A stretch of 64,000 bases of DNA from Aralia elata (Eukaryota; Streptophyta; Magnoliopsida; Apiales; Araliaceae), in the NCBI GenBank assembly GCA_034770075.1, contig CM068384.1, positions 101,308,433 through 101,372,432 on the forward strand, written 5' to 3'. The notes under the pieces are model-generated. The model worked only from the letters and a program-made list of their open reading frames with translations, ran no database searches and was not told where the DNA came from. Shown here piece by piece: positions 23,141 through 33,815 of the stretch. The position numbers and the translations under genes were made by a program. How positions within the stretch are numbered: position 1 is the first letter of the stretch; each line of letters opens with the position of its first letter.

Positions 23141-25013
23141 TTTAAAAATTATTCTTAAAGAGTCGTAATAGTACTTTGCAAAGATTATTTTATACTTCCT
23201 TTTTCTCAAAAATAGTCTTATTTAACTTTGATTCCAGTTAACTTACAAAATGCTAAAATACAAATTGTGGTATAAATTTATTTAGTTTTGAAATAACAAT
23301 TTTGTATGTAGTAATACCTTTAAAATAGTTTACACTATTAATTAAAAATAAATAAATTTACATCAATTTTAAAATTTAAAATTTAGAAATCAAATAATAT
23401 AATTAAAGTTGTAGAGGCAAAAAGAAAAAATAAAATATTATGATACAAGAGAACAAGTAATATGGGAACTTAATCAAGCCCTAGGCGAACATATTTAATA
23501 ATATGGGAACTTCAAAAAACACCATTACAATTATCAAATAACTCTTCAAGGTTAGTGTGGATCGAGATATACCAATGCTACTATCGGAGTAGCGTTCTTT
23601 CATTAAAAGTTCTAGTCTATTAAATCGTGACTCACGGGTCTTGTCTTCGGCACAGGGGCCGGGGGTCCTGGAGCCTTCCGACTTTTTAGACGAAAACTCC
23701 CGCGAAATTCCCACGACGAAACGATTAGCTTAGCAGTGAACAAGAATCATTCAATCAGCTCTTGAGCTGGGAGTTTTCCTCCTAAGGTTCGGACAAAAGG
23801 AAGCCCCCGGGAGGTTAGTCTCTGTCCTGCTTTCTTTTTCTGTTCTTTTTTTTTGGCTCATTTTATAAAGTTTTTTGATAATTCAATAACTTTTATGTGT
23901 AAATAGTGGTTGAAATTTTGTAATCAAGTATGCAATAAATATAGCTAATAATTTATAGATGTCATAATAATATAGATAAAAGTAATACTAATTGTTGAAG
24001 CATATCAATTTTTATCATTTAATATTAATCTAAATAATAATAATAATAATAATAATAAATTTTCACAAAATATTGATTGTAATTATGAAGTCAACTCGGT
24101 TGTTATTAAACACAATATTTACTATTATCAGTTAACTCGGTTGGATAATATGATTTATTGTCGAGTTTACTCGGTTGATTCCTCAATTAATTGAAAACTG
24201 AAGTCCAATTCAACCACTTATATAGTCCTTACGTTTCTCTCGTATTTATATAGTTGGAAATAAATTATTAAGTCAATTTAAAAATTAGTTGTATTCATGA
24301 AACTAGAAATATGAAGAGACATGAATATCTTACCGATGAACCTATTATCAATAAAAAAAATTAAAAATTAATCCAACTAAACATTTAATACTACCGAGCT
24401 AACTCAGTTGAAAAATATGATTACAATGAGTTAACTCTATTGGTTTTCAATTCATTGTAAAGTGATCTCAAGTCTGTGTTTTAAATATAGGCATTGATTG
24501 AAATAAAAATTACATTCACAAAATGCATCTCACAAATTAGAAGGCTAGAAATGACAAAAGCAACATAAGTTCAAAGAAAATAAAAAATAAAATTTAAAGT
24601 ATGACACCTTAGAAAGGTATCATCTTTTCATCGGCTTCTGATACGGTACTTTTTTCCATCCTCGATTCGTTTTCCCCTGCAGCCTAAAGTTTTTTCCCAG
24701 CAAACTGAAATTTTTTCAAGAAAAAAAAAATTATTAGAAAGAGGAGAAATAATTATTCAAACACTATAAAATGTTTCATGGAGTCCCATTTACAGAATTT
24801 TCAAATTTAAAGAAAATATTTTGTTATATATTTATCTTAAATTTATTAAGTATTTGTGGTAAACTTTATACGAGTAAGTATCTTTATTATATTCATTAGT
24901 TTAATATTCTCTACTATAGATTCATGCATAACTGACTTGATCACTCGATTAGTTTAACTTTTAAACGATTTATAGCTCCAGAAGTTAAAGTCAAGCTCGC
25001 ATCTTTCATAGCT
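22060..25013. other. AT-rich intergenic DNA with one copy of a locus-specific duplicated block
   Basis: No gene seen. About 22095-23000 is the first copy of a block that recurs near 28.2-29.3, 31.3-32.5 and 43.2-44.2 kb (shared landmarks: the CCCTTTGTTCCAT region, AAGAATGGTGTAA, ATGATGCATGAAGTAA, AAGTATGTAT..AACAACTATG, TTCACCATCTCC). A second repeat, 23020-23400, matches 26640-27130. A (TA)n run lies at 23103-23138 and (AAT)n at about 24038-24058. From about 24080 to 24450 there are several copies of AACTCGGTTG-like sequence. Confidence 0.7.
23530..23850. other. GC-rich patch, possible organelle-derived insert
   Basis: A stretch of sharply higher GC and different style from its AT-rich surroundings (GGGGCCGGGGGTCCTGGAG, AGCCCCCGGGAGG). 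It contains a minus-strand frame (23481-23714, SEGSRTPGPCAEDKTRESR...) that I cannot assign. Its composition resembles plant mitochondrial DNA, and nuclear inserts of mitochondrial DNA are common. This is inference from composition only. Confidence 0.3.
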
Positions 25014-25832
25014 CTAATTCATTACATACAAATTAAAACTTAGTAGTAACACAGTACTTACCTCAGTTAATACACCAATTGTAGCAGATATTATGGTGGG
25101 AAAGGGAGCTAACACAAAGGCGGATGTCACGAGATCCAAACCCACCCCTCCAACCACCGAAGCCAAACCACGCAACACTTTCTTAACCTTTTCCAAATCC
25201 TTCCGATAAAGACTTTCGTAATACTGTTTCCGGTCAGCCATTTTAAGCGGAATCATTCCTCTGAGCCAATCGTTAACAAGTTTATCTTTCAGACAATGAA
25301 CATGATAAGCGAATTTAATTTCTCCATTCGATACAATACCATAACACCAACCCTTACCATTACTCGTCTTGCATGAACCACATTTCATATTGGTTGGCAT
25401 CTCGGGATATCGTTTCAATTCCAACTCTGAATTCATATCCTTACATCCTAAATTTGGTGACAGCTCAAGACACTGGGGGTGCAAGTAATAATCCTTACCA
25501 GCATGAGAACCAGTGTACATAATCCCATTTATGGAACCCCAACAAGCATCGCAGCGTTTAGCAGTTTTCTTGGTGGAGACTTTAAGGGGAAAATTAGGGG
25601 GAAAGGGGTATGGTTTGGTGGAATTAGACTTGGCATTTAAGCATGCCCCGTGAAAGTATTTAGTGCAATGGGCGCACTTGAAACTTAAGCCGAGGCCATA
25701 CATGTCATCCCTGCATCCTTCACATTTATGGAGCATTGCATCTTTTGCCTGTACTAGTTTGTGTTTATGACATGTGTTTGTTCCGGCAGGATTTCGGTTT
25801 TGTGATGATGATGCTGATGCTGAGGCCGACAT
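24684..25832 (-). CDS. DC1 (divergent C1) domain zinc-finger protein
   Basis: The one convincing host gene. Open from ATG 25832; the frame runs unspliced to 25014 (272 codons), but a strong donor (CTGAG|GTAAGTA, exon end 25062) suggests splicing to a small last exon, for example at 24704 (acceptor TTTCAG) with a stop at 24684-24686, giving about 263 residues. A Ser/Ala-rich start (1-15) precedes a DC1 domain, H24, C37, C40, C53, C56, H61, C64 (HX12CX2CX12CX2CX4HX2C). A second unit has CDAC at about 93-96 and HPQC near 117-120; a third has CGSC near 150, WCYG and HVHC near 178. The C-terminus (about 222-257) is hydrophobic (VVGGVGLDLVTSAFVLAPFP), perhaps a membrane segment. DC1 proteins are plant-specific relatives of C1 domains that bind zinc and perhaps diacylglycerol-like ligands; several act in stress or hormone responses. 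Exact role unknown. The last exon is uncertain. Confidence 0.8.
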
Positions 25833-25860
25833 TGCTATAATATATTTAGACTTGTAGCTT

Positions 25861-26280
25861 CTGCATTAAATAAAAAATTAGAAAAAATTTATATTGCGAC
25901 TAAAATATGTTCATTATTATTTGTATTAATTTATAGACCATAATATTAATTGTGTCTACTTACTAAGGATTTCAATGGGCAGGGCGAGGTTGAGTTTGTA
26001 TTTCCCGGTGCCGTATTATACATCCCTAGTTTACATTACTTTTTAATGACTATTATACATATTTATTTAAAAAATATATTATTATATTATAGTGTTTAAT
26101 TATTCTTAAATTTCTTTTTAATAATTCTAATAAATTCGAGTTTTTTTAAATATTTTTTATTAGACTTTTTTAATAAATATATTAAATTAGAGTGTTGGAT
26201 TACTAACTCATGGACTCGTATAGAAAACTCACCTGAGTCAACTAGGATTATAATTAAAAGATAGCGGTTGCCTATTTATA
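25861..26280 (-). promoter_or_regulatory. Possible promoter and 5'UTR intron of the DC1 gene
   Basis: On the minus strand TATAAATAGG (26280-26271) is followed about 35-40 bases later by a good donor CTCAG|GTGAGT (exon end 26233). A matching acceptor, ATTTAATGCAG, ends at 25861, 28 bases before the ATG. This would give a 372-bp intron in the 5'UTR. The donor region is conserved in the duplicated copy near 33230 (ACTTAG|GTGAGT). This is a model from signals only; no transcript supports it. Confidence 0.4.
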
Positions 26281-26391
26281 TATTAAAAATATTATACATT
26301 TATGTGTTTTCTTAATCCAAACTATATAGTATAAACAAGAGTAATGTAAGGCATTGCCTTAGCTAAGTGGCTAAGGTTATTTAATAAAATG

Positions 26392-26551
26392 GGATAAGTT
26401 TATGTACACTATATTTTACATTATATTGTACATTCAACCATTAAAAAGTGGGATTTGACACGGAAATTCACGTCAGGTCCCACTTTTTATTGGTTGGATG
26501 TGCAATGTAGTATAAAATGTAGTGTTTGGAGTAGTGTATGTAAACTTATCC
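26392..26551. mobile_element. Mutator-like MITE with 9-bp target duplication
   Basis: A 160-bp element with inverted ends GGATAAGTTTATGTACACTA and GGATAAGTTTACATACACTA and a perfect 9-bp flanking repeat AATAAAATG (26383-26391, 26552-26560). The inverted symmetry continues inward (AAAAAGTGGGA / TCCCACTTTTT). The 9-bp duplication suggests Mutator-type transposition. It lies just upstream of the proposed DC1 promoter. Confidence 0.85.
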
Positions 26552-26639
26552 AATAAAATGACATACTTTTGTATAAAATTTGTAATTAAAGATTTTTTCT
26601 TAGAAATTCTAAAAATAGAAAACTTAACTCTAAAGGGTA

Positions 26640-27130
26640 AAGTTATGTCGTTTTGTTAAGTAGTTTTAACAAAATTTGACTAAGATATGTCTTAGGTAAT
26701 ATTATTTCATATATATATATATATATGCGGGCTATATGTAGTAGCTACAAAGTAGGCTATAGCGACGGTTTTCCAGGGCTATAGCGACAGTTTGTCTGTC
26801 GCCATAAATATTCTGTCTATAGTGACGGACAAACCGTCGCTATAGCTTTGGAAAACCGTCGCTATAACCTACTGTGCACTACACACCAAAAAATTATTCT
26901 TAAAGAGACGTAACAATAATTTGCAAAAGATTCTTTTATACTCCCTTCTCTTTTTAAAAATAGTCTTATTTAACTTTGATTCTAGTTCACTAATGAAATC
27001 CTAAAATACAAACTCTGTTGTAAATTTATTTTTATTTTTGAAATAACAATTGTGTGTACACTATTAAATACCGCATTAATTAAGATCAAATAAATTTATA
27101 TAAACTTGAAATATTAAAAAATCAGTTGAG
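26640..27130. repeat. Second copy of the 23020-23400 repeat
   Basis: Shared segments TCGTTTTGTTA, ATTATTCTTAAAGAG, AAAAATAGTCTTATTTAACTTTGATTC and GAAATAACAATT occur in the same order in both places. The second copy is interrupted by the foldback MITE at 26727-26888. Confidence 0.7.
26727..26888. mobile_element. Foldback MITE with TATAGCGACGG palindromes
   Basis: Long inverted arms (GTAGGCTATAGCGACGG..., complement GTAGGTTATAGCGACGG...) carrying two copies each of GCTATAGCGACGGTTT. It directly follows a short (TA)n tract. The same core occurs at 29955-30155. It would fold into a near-perfect hairpin. Confidence 0.75.
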
Positions 27131-28203
27131 GCTAATTAACATCTTCTCGTATAACGGAGGGAGCATCATATTCTTATTTATAGAAACGAGACATTTATTA
27201 TGTTCCAAATGGAAAAAAATGAAGATATGAAAAAACCTAAACTAAATTCAGACCCAAGAATACAAACCAGATAAACTCAAACCACCCCATATTTTTGAAT
27301 TGTAACCAAGAAATTACGGAAAAGAAATCAAGAAAGAGAAAAACAAACTCAAGAACAAAAATTGAAGTTCTTACAAGGTTTGGAGGATGATCTTAGAATG
27401 CTCTGAAAGTCTCTGTTGATCTCAAGGAAATATGAGAACGAGGGAGATTATATATATAGAAATTCTCTTAGAATGCCTTGTTGTGAGGTTTTAGTTTTAC
27501 GTGCTGAAGATTTTATATTTAACAATTAATTGTTTATTTAGATTGGATGAATTTATCAGTCTACGACGACTTGGGAATTTCTTTGCAGCAACTAAACAAC
27601 TTCCTAATACGCGTGTTCAAGATAAAACATATTGATAAAGTCTGTTGATATTGTCAGAGTAAAGATGATAATATTATATATTTAGCGACATTTTTGTACT
27701 TATTATAATAACATAAAACACTTTAAATAACACTTATTCTTCTGGCATAATAATTTTTGTTATAACAATGTCAACCGCCTTCATAAATATTATTATTTGG
27801 ATTATGGTAAGACAAAACAAACATCCTTTATACTTTTCTTTTTCTTTTCTTTTTTTCCTTTTTATTCTTTCTACCGAGAATCTTATGTGTCTGAAAATGA
27901 ATCCTTCCGATTGTGTACTGCTAGTGTTGAAACGGTCCATTCATCTAACAGTACTAAAAACCAAACCAATGCTTTTCCGTAGTACGTATACTCGGAACGG
28001 ACATAAAGATTTGATCCCTTTGTTTCATTTAAAAAGAAAAAGAAAAAAGGTAAGAGGTTTATTTGTCAATTCTTTTTATTCAACTAAGAAATCTCACCAA
28101 GAAATACCAGATAAGAAATGTAAAATAAGAAATCAATTTAATTAATTAGTCTATATACTCTATGATCAAGACTAAAGAATAAGATGCGGTTGTTATTTCC
28201 CTA
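27131..28203. other. Intergenic DNA with a further duplicated block
   Basis: No gene seen. Around 27480-27660 is a divergent copy of the block at 33535-33815 and 41237-41470 (shared TTTTAGTTTTACGTG, TTTCTTTGCAGC.ACTAAACAACTTCC). 27977-28106 and 28204-28317 are a local tandem copy of about 115-130 bp (ACGTATACTCGGAACGG, GATTTGATCCCTTTGTTTCATTT). The frame 27768-28145 is low complexity and not convincing. Confidence 0.65.
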
Positions 28204-29115
28204 GTACGTATACTCGGAACGGGCATATAAAGACATAAAGATTTGATCCCTTTGTTTCATTTAAAAAAAAAAAGGAAGGTAAAGAGGTTTATTTGTCAAT
28301 TCTTTTTATTCAACTAAATGAATTTAATTTTAGTGATAATAATACACAATGACGCGATTCCATCGAATTTGTCATGATAATTCATTATCATGTCATGGTC
28401 ACTATTAAATTAATAATTTATTATTTTAAGAGTAAATATAAAATAAAATTGTATTCTTATTATTTATATTTTTACAATTACGGTCATTTTCAAATAATGG
28501 AGAAAATATAACAGGACATATAAATTGAAGTCACCTAAGAATGGTGTAACTGCGAAATCGTTGGTATGGGTGGGTGTGGAAAATACAGATTTATAGATCC
28601 GGTCATAAAATAAAATTTATCGCAAATAATTAGTGACAGAATAAAATTCATGTTAAATAATTGTGTGGTTGATACTGCCACTAAAAGTAATATTTGATTA
28701 TTAAAAAAATTACAAGATATATGTAATGGAGGGGATCTTAATTTATGATTTATATTTTACCCATTTCAGAAAAAAAAGACAAAATTCATTCTCAAATTTA
28801 TAAACTTTATAGATACATTTCTATTCGATGTTTAAGCTTAAATTATATTATAAGGGTAAACTTGCAGATATAATGTTATACAATACTAACATCAAAATAA
28901 ATTAAAGAAAAGAATATTCAACTTAAACGTCAATGTTATCATTTTGTGCAATTTTAGAAACACTTGAAATATGCATGTATTAACTACATGTATTATATTT
29001 ATTACATGATGCGTGACGTAAGATGCATGCTGTAACAATATCTTTTATTTTTCTTTTCGAAAAGTATGTATCAACAACTATGATAAAAAGAAATGGAATT
29101 TTAAAGTACGTAGGC

Positions 29116-29155
<40 letters not shown>

Positions 29156-29330
29156 CAATTAATCCATTAGTTCACCACCTCCATTGTATAATCTTGTATT
29201 CATGGAATACTTCAACTCATGCTTCTATTCTATGATTACTTGTACTACAAGTCTCATAGGAGGGGAGGAGTTTTGGTTGACTGTGGTTTTTGAATTAAGA
29301 GGTCGGTATAATTTGGAATGCTCGACTGTT
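28204..29330. repeat. Second copy of the locus-specific duplicated block
   Basis: Collinear with 22095-23000 and with 43190-44150: CCCTTTGTTTCATTT, ACAATGACGCGATTCC, AAGAATGGTGTAACTGC, ATGATGCGTGACGTAAG, AAGTATGTATCAACAACTATG and the CATGGAATACTTCAACTCATG block ending near 29330. It holds a (TA)n tract at 29121-29152. No protein coding seen. Confidence 0.75.
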
Positions 29331-29849
29331 AAAAATCATTTGTTAATTTTGTCTTTCTTTGACAAAGTCGTTCTAATTCTTTTACGTGAAAATAATAGTT
29401 TAACATGGCTTAAATTTATTTTTTTTTTGAAAAAATTCCTACTATTGATTTTGAAAATTATATTAAGTATAAAAGCTACAATCAATTAATTTTGGACGTC
29501 AATTCACTAATTTGGACTTAAATGAGTGTGTTGAACATAAAAACCGTATATCAAACACTTTATTTTAGTCCATTACACAGCACTAGGTACAAGATTAGCC
29601 ACGTATTACATTTTTTAAGATTCAAAGTCCATCTTACGAAAAGAAAATGGTTTTTATAGATACAAATTTAGAATCCGTGCGAGACACAAATTATTTTTTT
29701 TATATATTTTTTATTTATCAAAATAATTCAATTGTATGGTTCTCTTTTAGATTATTATTATGATTATTATTATTATTATTATTATTATACATGTGACATT
29801 AATGTTTTTTATAGCTTTTCTTTTACTTTATTGTGAGATTCATATAAGC

Positions 29850-29880
<31 letters not shown>

Positions 29881-29954
29881 AGAATTATATTATTATAATA
29901 ATGCATGTTCAAATTTAATAAATATAATTATAATTTGATATATATATATATATA

Positions 29955-30155
29955 TGAAAATTTTCTCCAACGAACCAAAAACGAACCGGCTAGCGACAGT
30001 TTTGTTCGTTGCTATAACATAAAAAACCGACGGTCAATGTTATAGCGACGGTTTTGTCTGTCGCTATATCCGGTCTATCGGATTTTTATGCTATAGCGAC
30101 AGACAAAACCGTCGCTATAGCCGATTCGTTTTTGGTTCGCTAGAGAGCCGGACTC
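29955..30155. mobile_element. Foldback MITE with nested TATAGCGACGG palindromes
   Basis: Outer arms AACGAACCAAAAACGAA / its complement (29969-30000 and 30124-30140) enclose inner arms at about 30032-30064 and 30089-30121 that are nearly perfect inverted copies. Each inner arm is itself a palindrome (TATAGCGAC...GTCGCTATA). It sits between (TA)n and (GT)n/(TA)n tracts. No coding capacity. Confidence 0.8.
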
Positions 30156-30186
<31 letters not shown>

Positions 30187-30206
30187 GTGTATATATATAT
30201 ATATAT
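30154..30206. repeat. (GT)n and (TA)n microsatellite
   Basis: Run of GT units, GTAT units and TA units next to the foldback element. Confidence 0.9.
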
Positions 30207-31342
30207 GACACTAATGCTTTTTATGACTTTTTTTTACTTTATTATGAGATTCATACATGCATGTGTATATATCAAATTATAATTATATTCGTTGAATTCG
30301 AACATGTATTATTATAATTATGTAATTTATATTTGAAAATTATAAGTTGATGTCCAAATTATCCTTAAAATGACCAATCAAATTAATTTGGATAAAATAT
30401 CATCTTTATTTATTATACAGCTTGTATATATTGATTAGATATTAGAAAAATTTTAAAACCCTATTTAGCAAAGAAAATTCATTTTACTCTTCCTAAATCA
30501 CAATAGAGTTACTATCAACCATCATTGATAATTCAATAACATCGTGTGTTTTGTAACTCTAATACCAGTTGTTGGGGGAGATCAAGAAGATCAGAGAGCT
30601 TGTGCAGTGTGTACACAAGACACTAACACACTTTTAAAATTCAACTTAACTCAAAAGTTTATATAATTCGTTAGGTATTGGACAAATTCGTATATATTAA
30701 TCATTTAAATTTTCACTAATTTTAATTATTATTTTTTATATGTACTGAGCTTCAGTAACACATAGCATAACTAGTCAACTCATTTATAATCTTAGTATGG
30801 ATCTATAAGTTGTTTTTATCTTATCTCTTCCTTTAAAAAGAAAATCGACGAATGATTACACCCGTAAACTTTGATTCGTTCAACTCTGTGATTGACCTAC
30901 CAATGTTTTCTTCAATTACAAGTGGTTTTTACTATTTTATTCTCTGTCTCGCTCAATTAATGTCACCTCTCCTATTTTATGCCATATTAATGTTATATGT
31001 ACTTATTTTCTAATATCTTTTACAACTAATTTTATAAATAAATAAAACTCTTAATATTTTTATAATTAATTTTGTGAGTGAATGGCTCCATCTAGAAATT
31101 CGGTAAATTAGAGTGAAAATAAATTTAGAAAAAATTTATGTCACACCAATATATGAGACAGAAAATGGATCACTCAACTTGTGACAATGAAAAACGTACA
31201 ACTTTATATTACGTTTGGATTGCAAGAATTAAGATAGGAATAGAATGACACATTTTTATAAAAATAAAAAAATTGTGTTTGGTTGTTCAAAAAATAACAG
31301 TAAATCTTTTGGGGATTAAAAGACGACTAGGAAAAAAAATAA

Positions 31343-32130
31343 GTAAGACTACTTTTTAAAAAATATATAATGGACGTAAAAATTTAAACGACCTGAGGAT
31401 GGTGTAGGTGCAAAATTGGGGTAATAACAATTTATTATTTTAAAGGTAAACATAAAAAAATTATATTCTTGATATTTGGACAATTTATAAATAAGTAGGA
31501 CTACTTTTTAAAAAATATATAATGGACATAAAAATTTAAATGACCTGAGGATGGTGTAAGTGCAAAATCGGGGTAAGGGCGCATGCGAAAATATACCGAG
31601 TTACTTTTCTTACGTTTTCTCAAAAAGAGTTTTATTCGTAAAATTTATAAATTGAAAAAAAATATTTTTATTCAATGCGTTATGTATAAATTTATTGAAT
31701 ATTTAATTTAATAGTATTAAAATTATAATCAAATTATAAACGTATATAAACTTTTATACAGACATTGTGTCATACTAACTAAAAAAAAAAAGAATTGTTA
31801 TTTTTAGAAATGAATTTTGATATTTCCACAAACTCTTACTCACAAGAATGTAGATCCTGTTTACTAGTCATGTGATAGAAGGCCTGTGAAATTATCAAAT
31901 TCTCTTGCGAAAATATCAATTCTCCAAATTTAAAAAAAAAAGATATTATTTTTTTTTTAAAAAATATTGACAAATAAACACTTTTGTGAATGGATGAAGT
32001 ATAATATTCAACATAAACATTGATATTTCACTTTGTGCAAGTTTAAAAACACTTCAAATTAAATTGAAAATATGGATGTATTACCTGCATTCATTATTTA
32101 TTAATTATTACATGATGCATGAAGTAAGAT

Positions 32131-32169
<39 letters not shown>

Positions 32170-32460
32170 ATATATATATGTGGGGGTGTGTGTGTGTGTG
32201 TGTGTGTGTGTAATTCTTTATTTTTTTATGACAAGTATGTATCAACAACTATGTCTGGAAGAAATGGAATTTAATTTAATTTAAAGTACATATTTCAATC
32301 CATTATATAGTTCACCATCTCCCTTGTATAATCTTGTATTCATGGAATACTTCAACTCATGCTACTATTCTATGATTACTCGTACTACTAGTCAGAGGAA
32401 GACTTTTAGTTGACTGTCGTTTTTAATAAAGAGGTCATTATAATTATTAATTTAGAACGC
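31343..32460. repeat. Third copy of the locus-specific duplicated block, with internal tandem copy
   Basis: Its left part is a local tandem copy: 31343-31424 and 31495-31577 are near-identical (ACTACTTTTTAAAAAATATA, GACCTGAGGATGGTGTA). The right part follows the order of the other copies (ATGATGCATGAAGTAAGATG, AAGTATGTATCAACAACTATG, CATGGAATACTTCAACTCATG). (TA)n at about 32134-32179 and (GT)n at about 32187-32211. Confidence 0.75.
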
Positions 32461-32689
32461 TCGGGGCGGTTCGGTAGGTTAATTTTTAAATTTTATGACA
32501 AAATTATTTTTAAAATCACTTGTGTTCGATTTAGTGTAAAATTTTTATGAGAATTTTATCTATCACTGTAAAATATTATTGCATTTTCTTTTAGGACGGC
32601 TGTCATCACAAAATTAAATTAATCTTAAACACACTTTCTATGAATAATTATAAAAATGTACATAATCCCTTGTACATTTTTAACATGTG

Positions 32690-32900
32690 CCGATGACCAA
32701 CAATCGTTCCCGGTAGGACTTTGGTTTTGTGATGCTGGGGTCTACATTGCTATGATATTTTTTGGTGCACAACAACTTGCATGAAATAAAAAATTAGAAA
32801 AGATATATATTAATTATCACTAAAATATGTTGATTTTGTTGCAAATAGACATATTTATTATTATTTGTATTAATTTATAGATCATATTATTGTGTCTACT
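32690..32900 (-). pseudogene. Relic of a second DC1 gene 5' end
   Basis: Matches the start and upstream flank of the DC1 gene at 25770-25950 (CTTTGGTTTTGTGATG, TACATTGCTATGATAT, GCATGAAATAAAAAATTAGAAAA, ATTTGTATTAATTTATAGA). The ATG is kept at 32745-32747 but codon 2, Ser in the DC1 gene, is a TAG stop (32742-32744). Similarity covers only about 20 codons and then fades; none of the Cys/His residues of the DC1 domains is present. It shows that the duplication once included the gene. Confidence 0.75.
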
Positions 32901-33534
32901 TTTTAAGAATGTTAATAAGCAGGGGTCGAGTTTTATATTTTCCGCTCTCGCATTATACAACTGGAGTTTATATTACTGTTTAATTATTATTTATATTTCT
33001 TTAAAAATATTTTATTATACTATACTATTTAATTTTTGTTAGATTTAGTTTTTAGTACTTATAATAGATTTGAGTTTTTTTTATATTGAAGTATTAAATT
33101 TCTTTAATAAATATGTTAAAAGAAATTATCACTATTATAATATCAACAACCAATCAAATTAAATCTTATTAAAAAAGAAGAAGAAATAAACTCATAAAAA
33201 AACCTCACATAATGAAAGAAATAAACTCACCTAAGTAAAAATCAAACATGAGACCATAGAATTGCTTTGAAACTCTCTTTTGATATCAAGGAATTATGAG
33301 TATGAGGAGAGAGATTAATAACATAGGAGTATAAATATTATAAAGCAGGAGAAAAAAGTTGACAGTTAATTTAGTGTAAATAAAATAATGAAGTTTTTTT
33401 AATTTCCTATTTTACTCTTTAAACTTTCTTTATTCAATTTTAACATCTCATTTTTTTTTTCTTTTTAACACACACGTAATGTGTGCCATGTAAACCAGTA
33501 TATATAGAAAAAGAGTGGTGGCCGTGTTTTAGGT

Positions 33535-33815
33535 TTTACATGTTGAAGATTTATAATATATAGAGCAATTAATTATGATAAACCCTAAACAACAATAATA
33601 ACTACAAGTTTTCTTTTTAGCAAAAAGAACAACTACAAGTTTTCTAGTAGTGTGAGAGTGACTGTAGGGGTTTTCTTTGCAGCTACTAAACAACTTCCAA
33701 GTTGGCTCTACCAAAGTAATAAGCGATTGACATTTGCACAAGTGAGAACCATCAAAGAGGATCTAGAAGATCATGAAAGGGAATCTATATAACTCGTTTA
33801 TCTTGGTTGAATATT
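33535..33815. repeat. Duplicated block, copy 2 (partners 27480-27660 and 41237-41470)
   Basis: Shared segments TAGAGCAATTAATTATG, CTACAAGTTTTCTAGTA, GTGAGAGTGACTGT, AAACAACTTCCAAGTTGG, TTGACATTTGCACAAGTGAG and AACTCGTTTATCTT in the same order. A short internal tandem (ACTACAAGTTTTCT twice) is specific to this copy. No coding. Confidence 0.8.

Larger units (their letters stand above)
29331..31342. other. AT-rich intergenic DNA
   Basis: No gene seen. It contains (ATT)n at about 29755-29788, several TA tracts, the foldback element at 29955-30155 and, near 30450-30510, a copy of the AAAACCCTATTTAGCAAAG / TTTACTCTTCCTAAA segment also found near 35050 and 41985. Confidence 0.6.

Noticed and set aside
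27430..27470. TATA-like sequence as an alternative far-upstream DC1 promoter (minus strand)
   Set aside because: It sits in an AT-repeat-rich, duplicated block 1.6 kb from the ATG; the site at 26271-26280 with a matching intron is simpler, although neither is proven.
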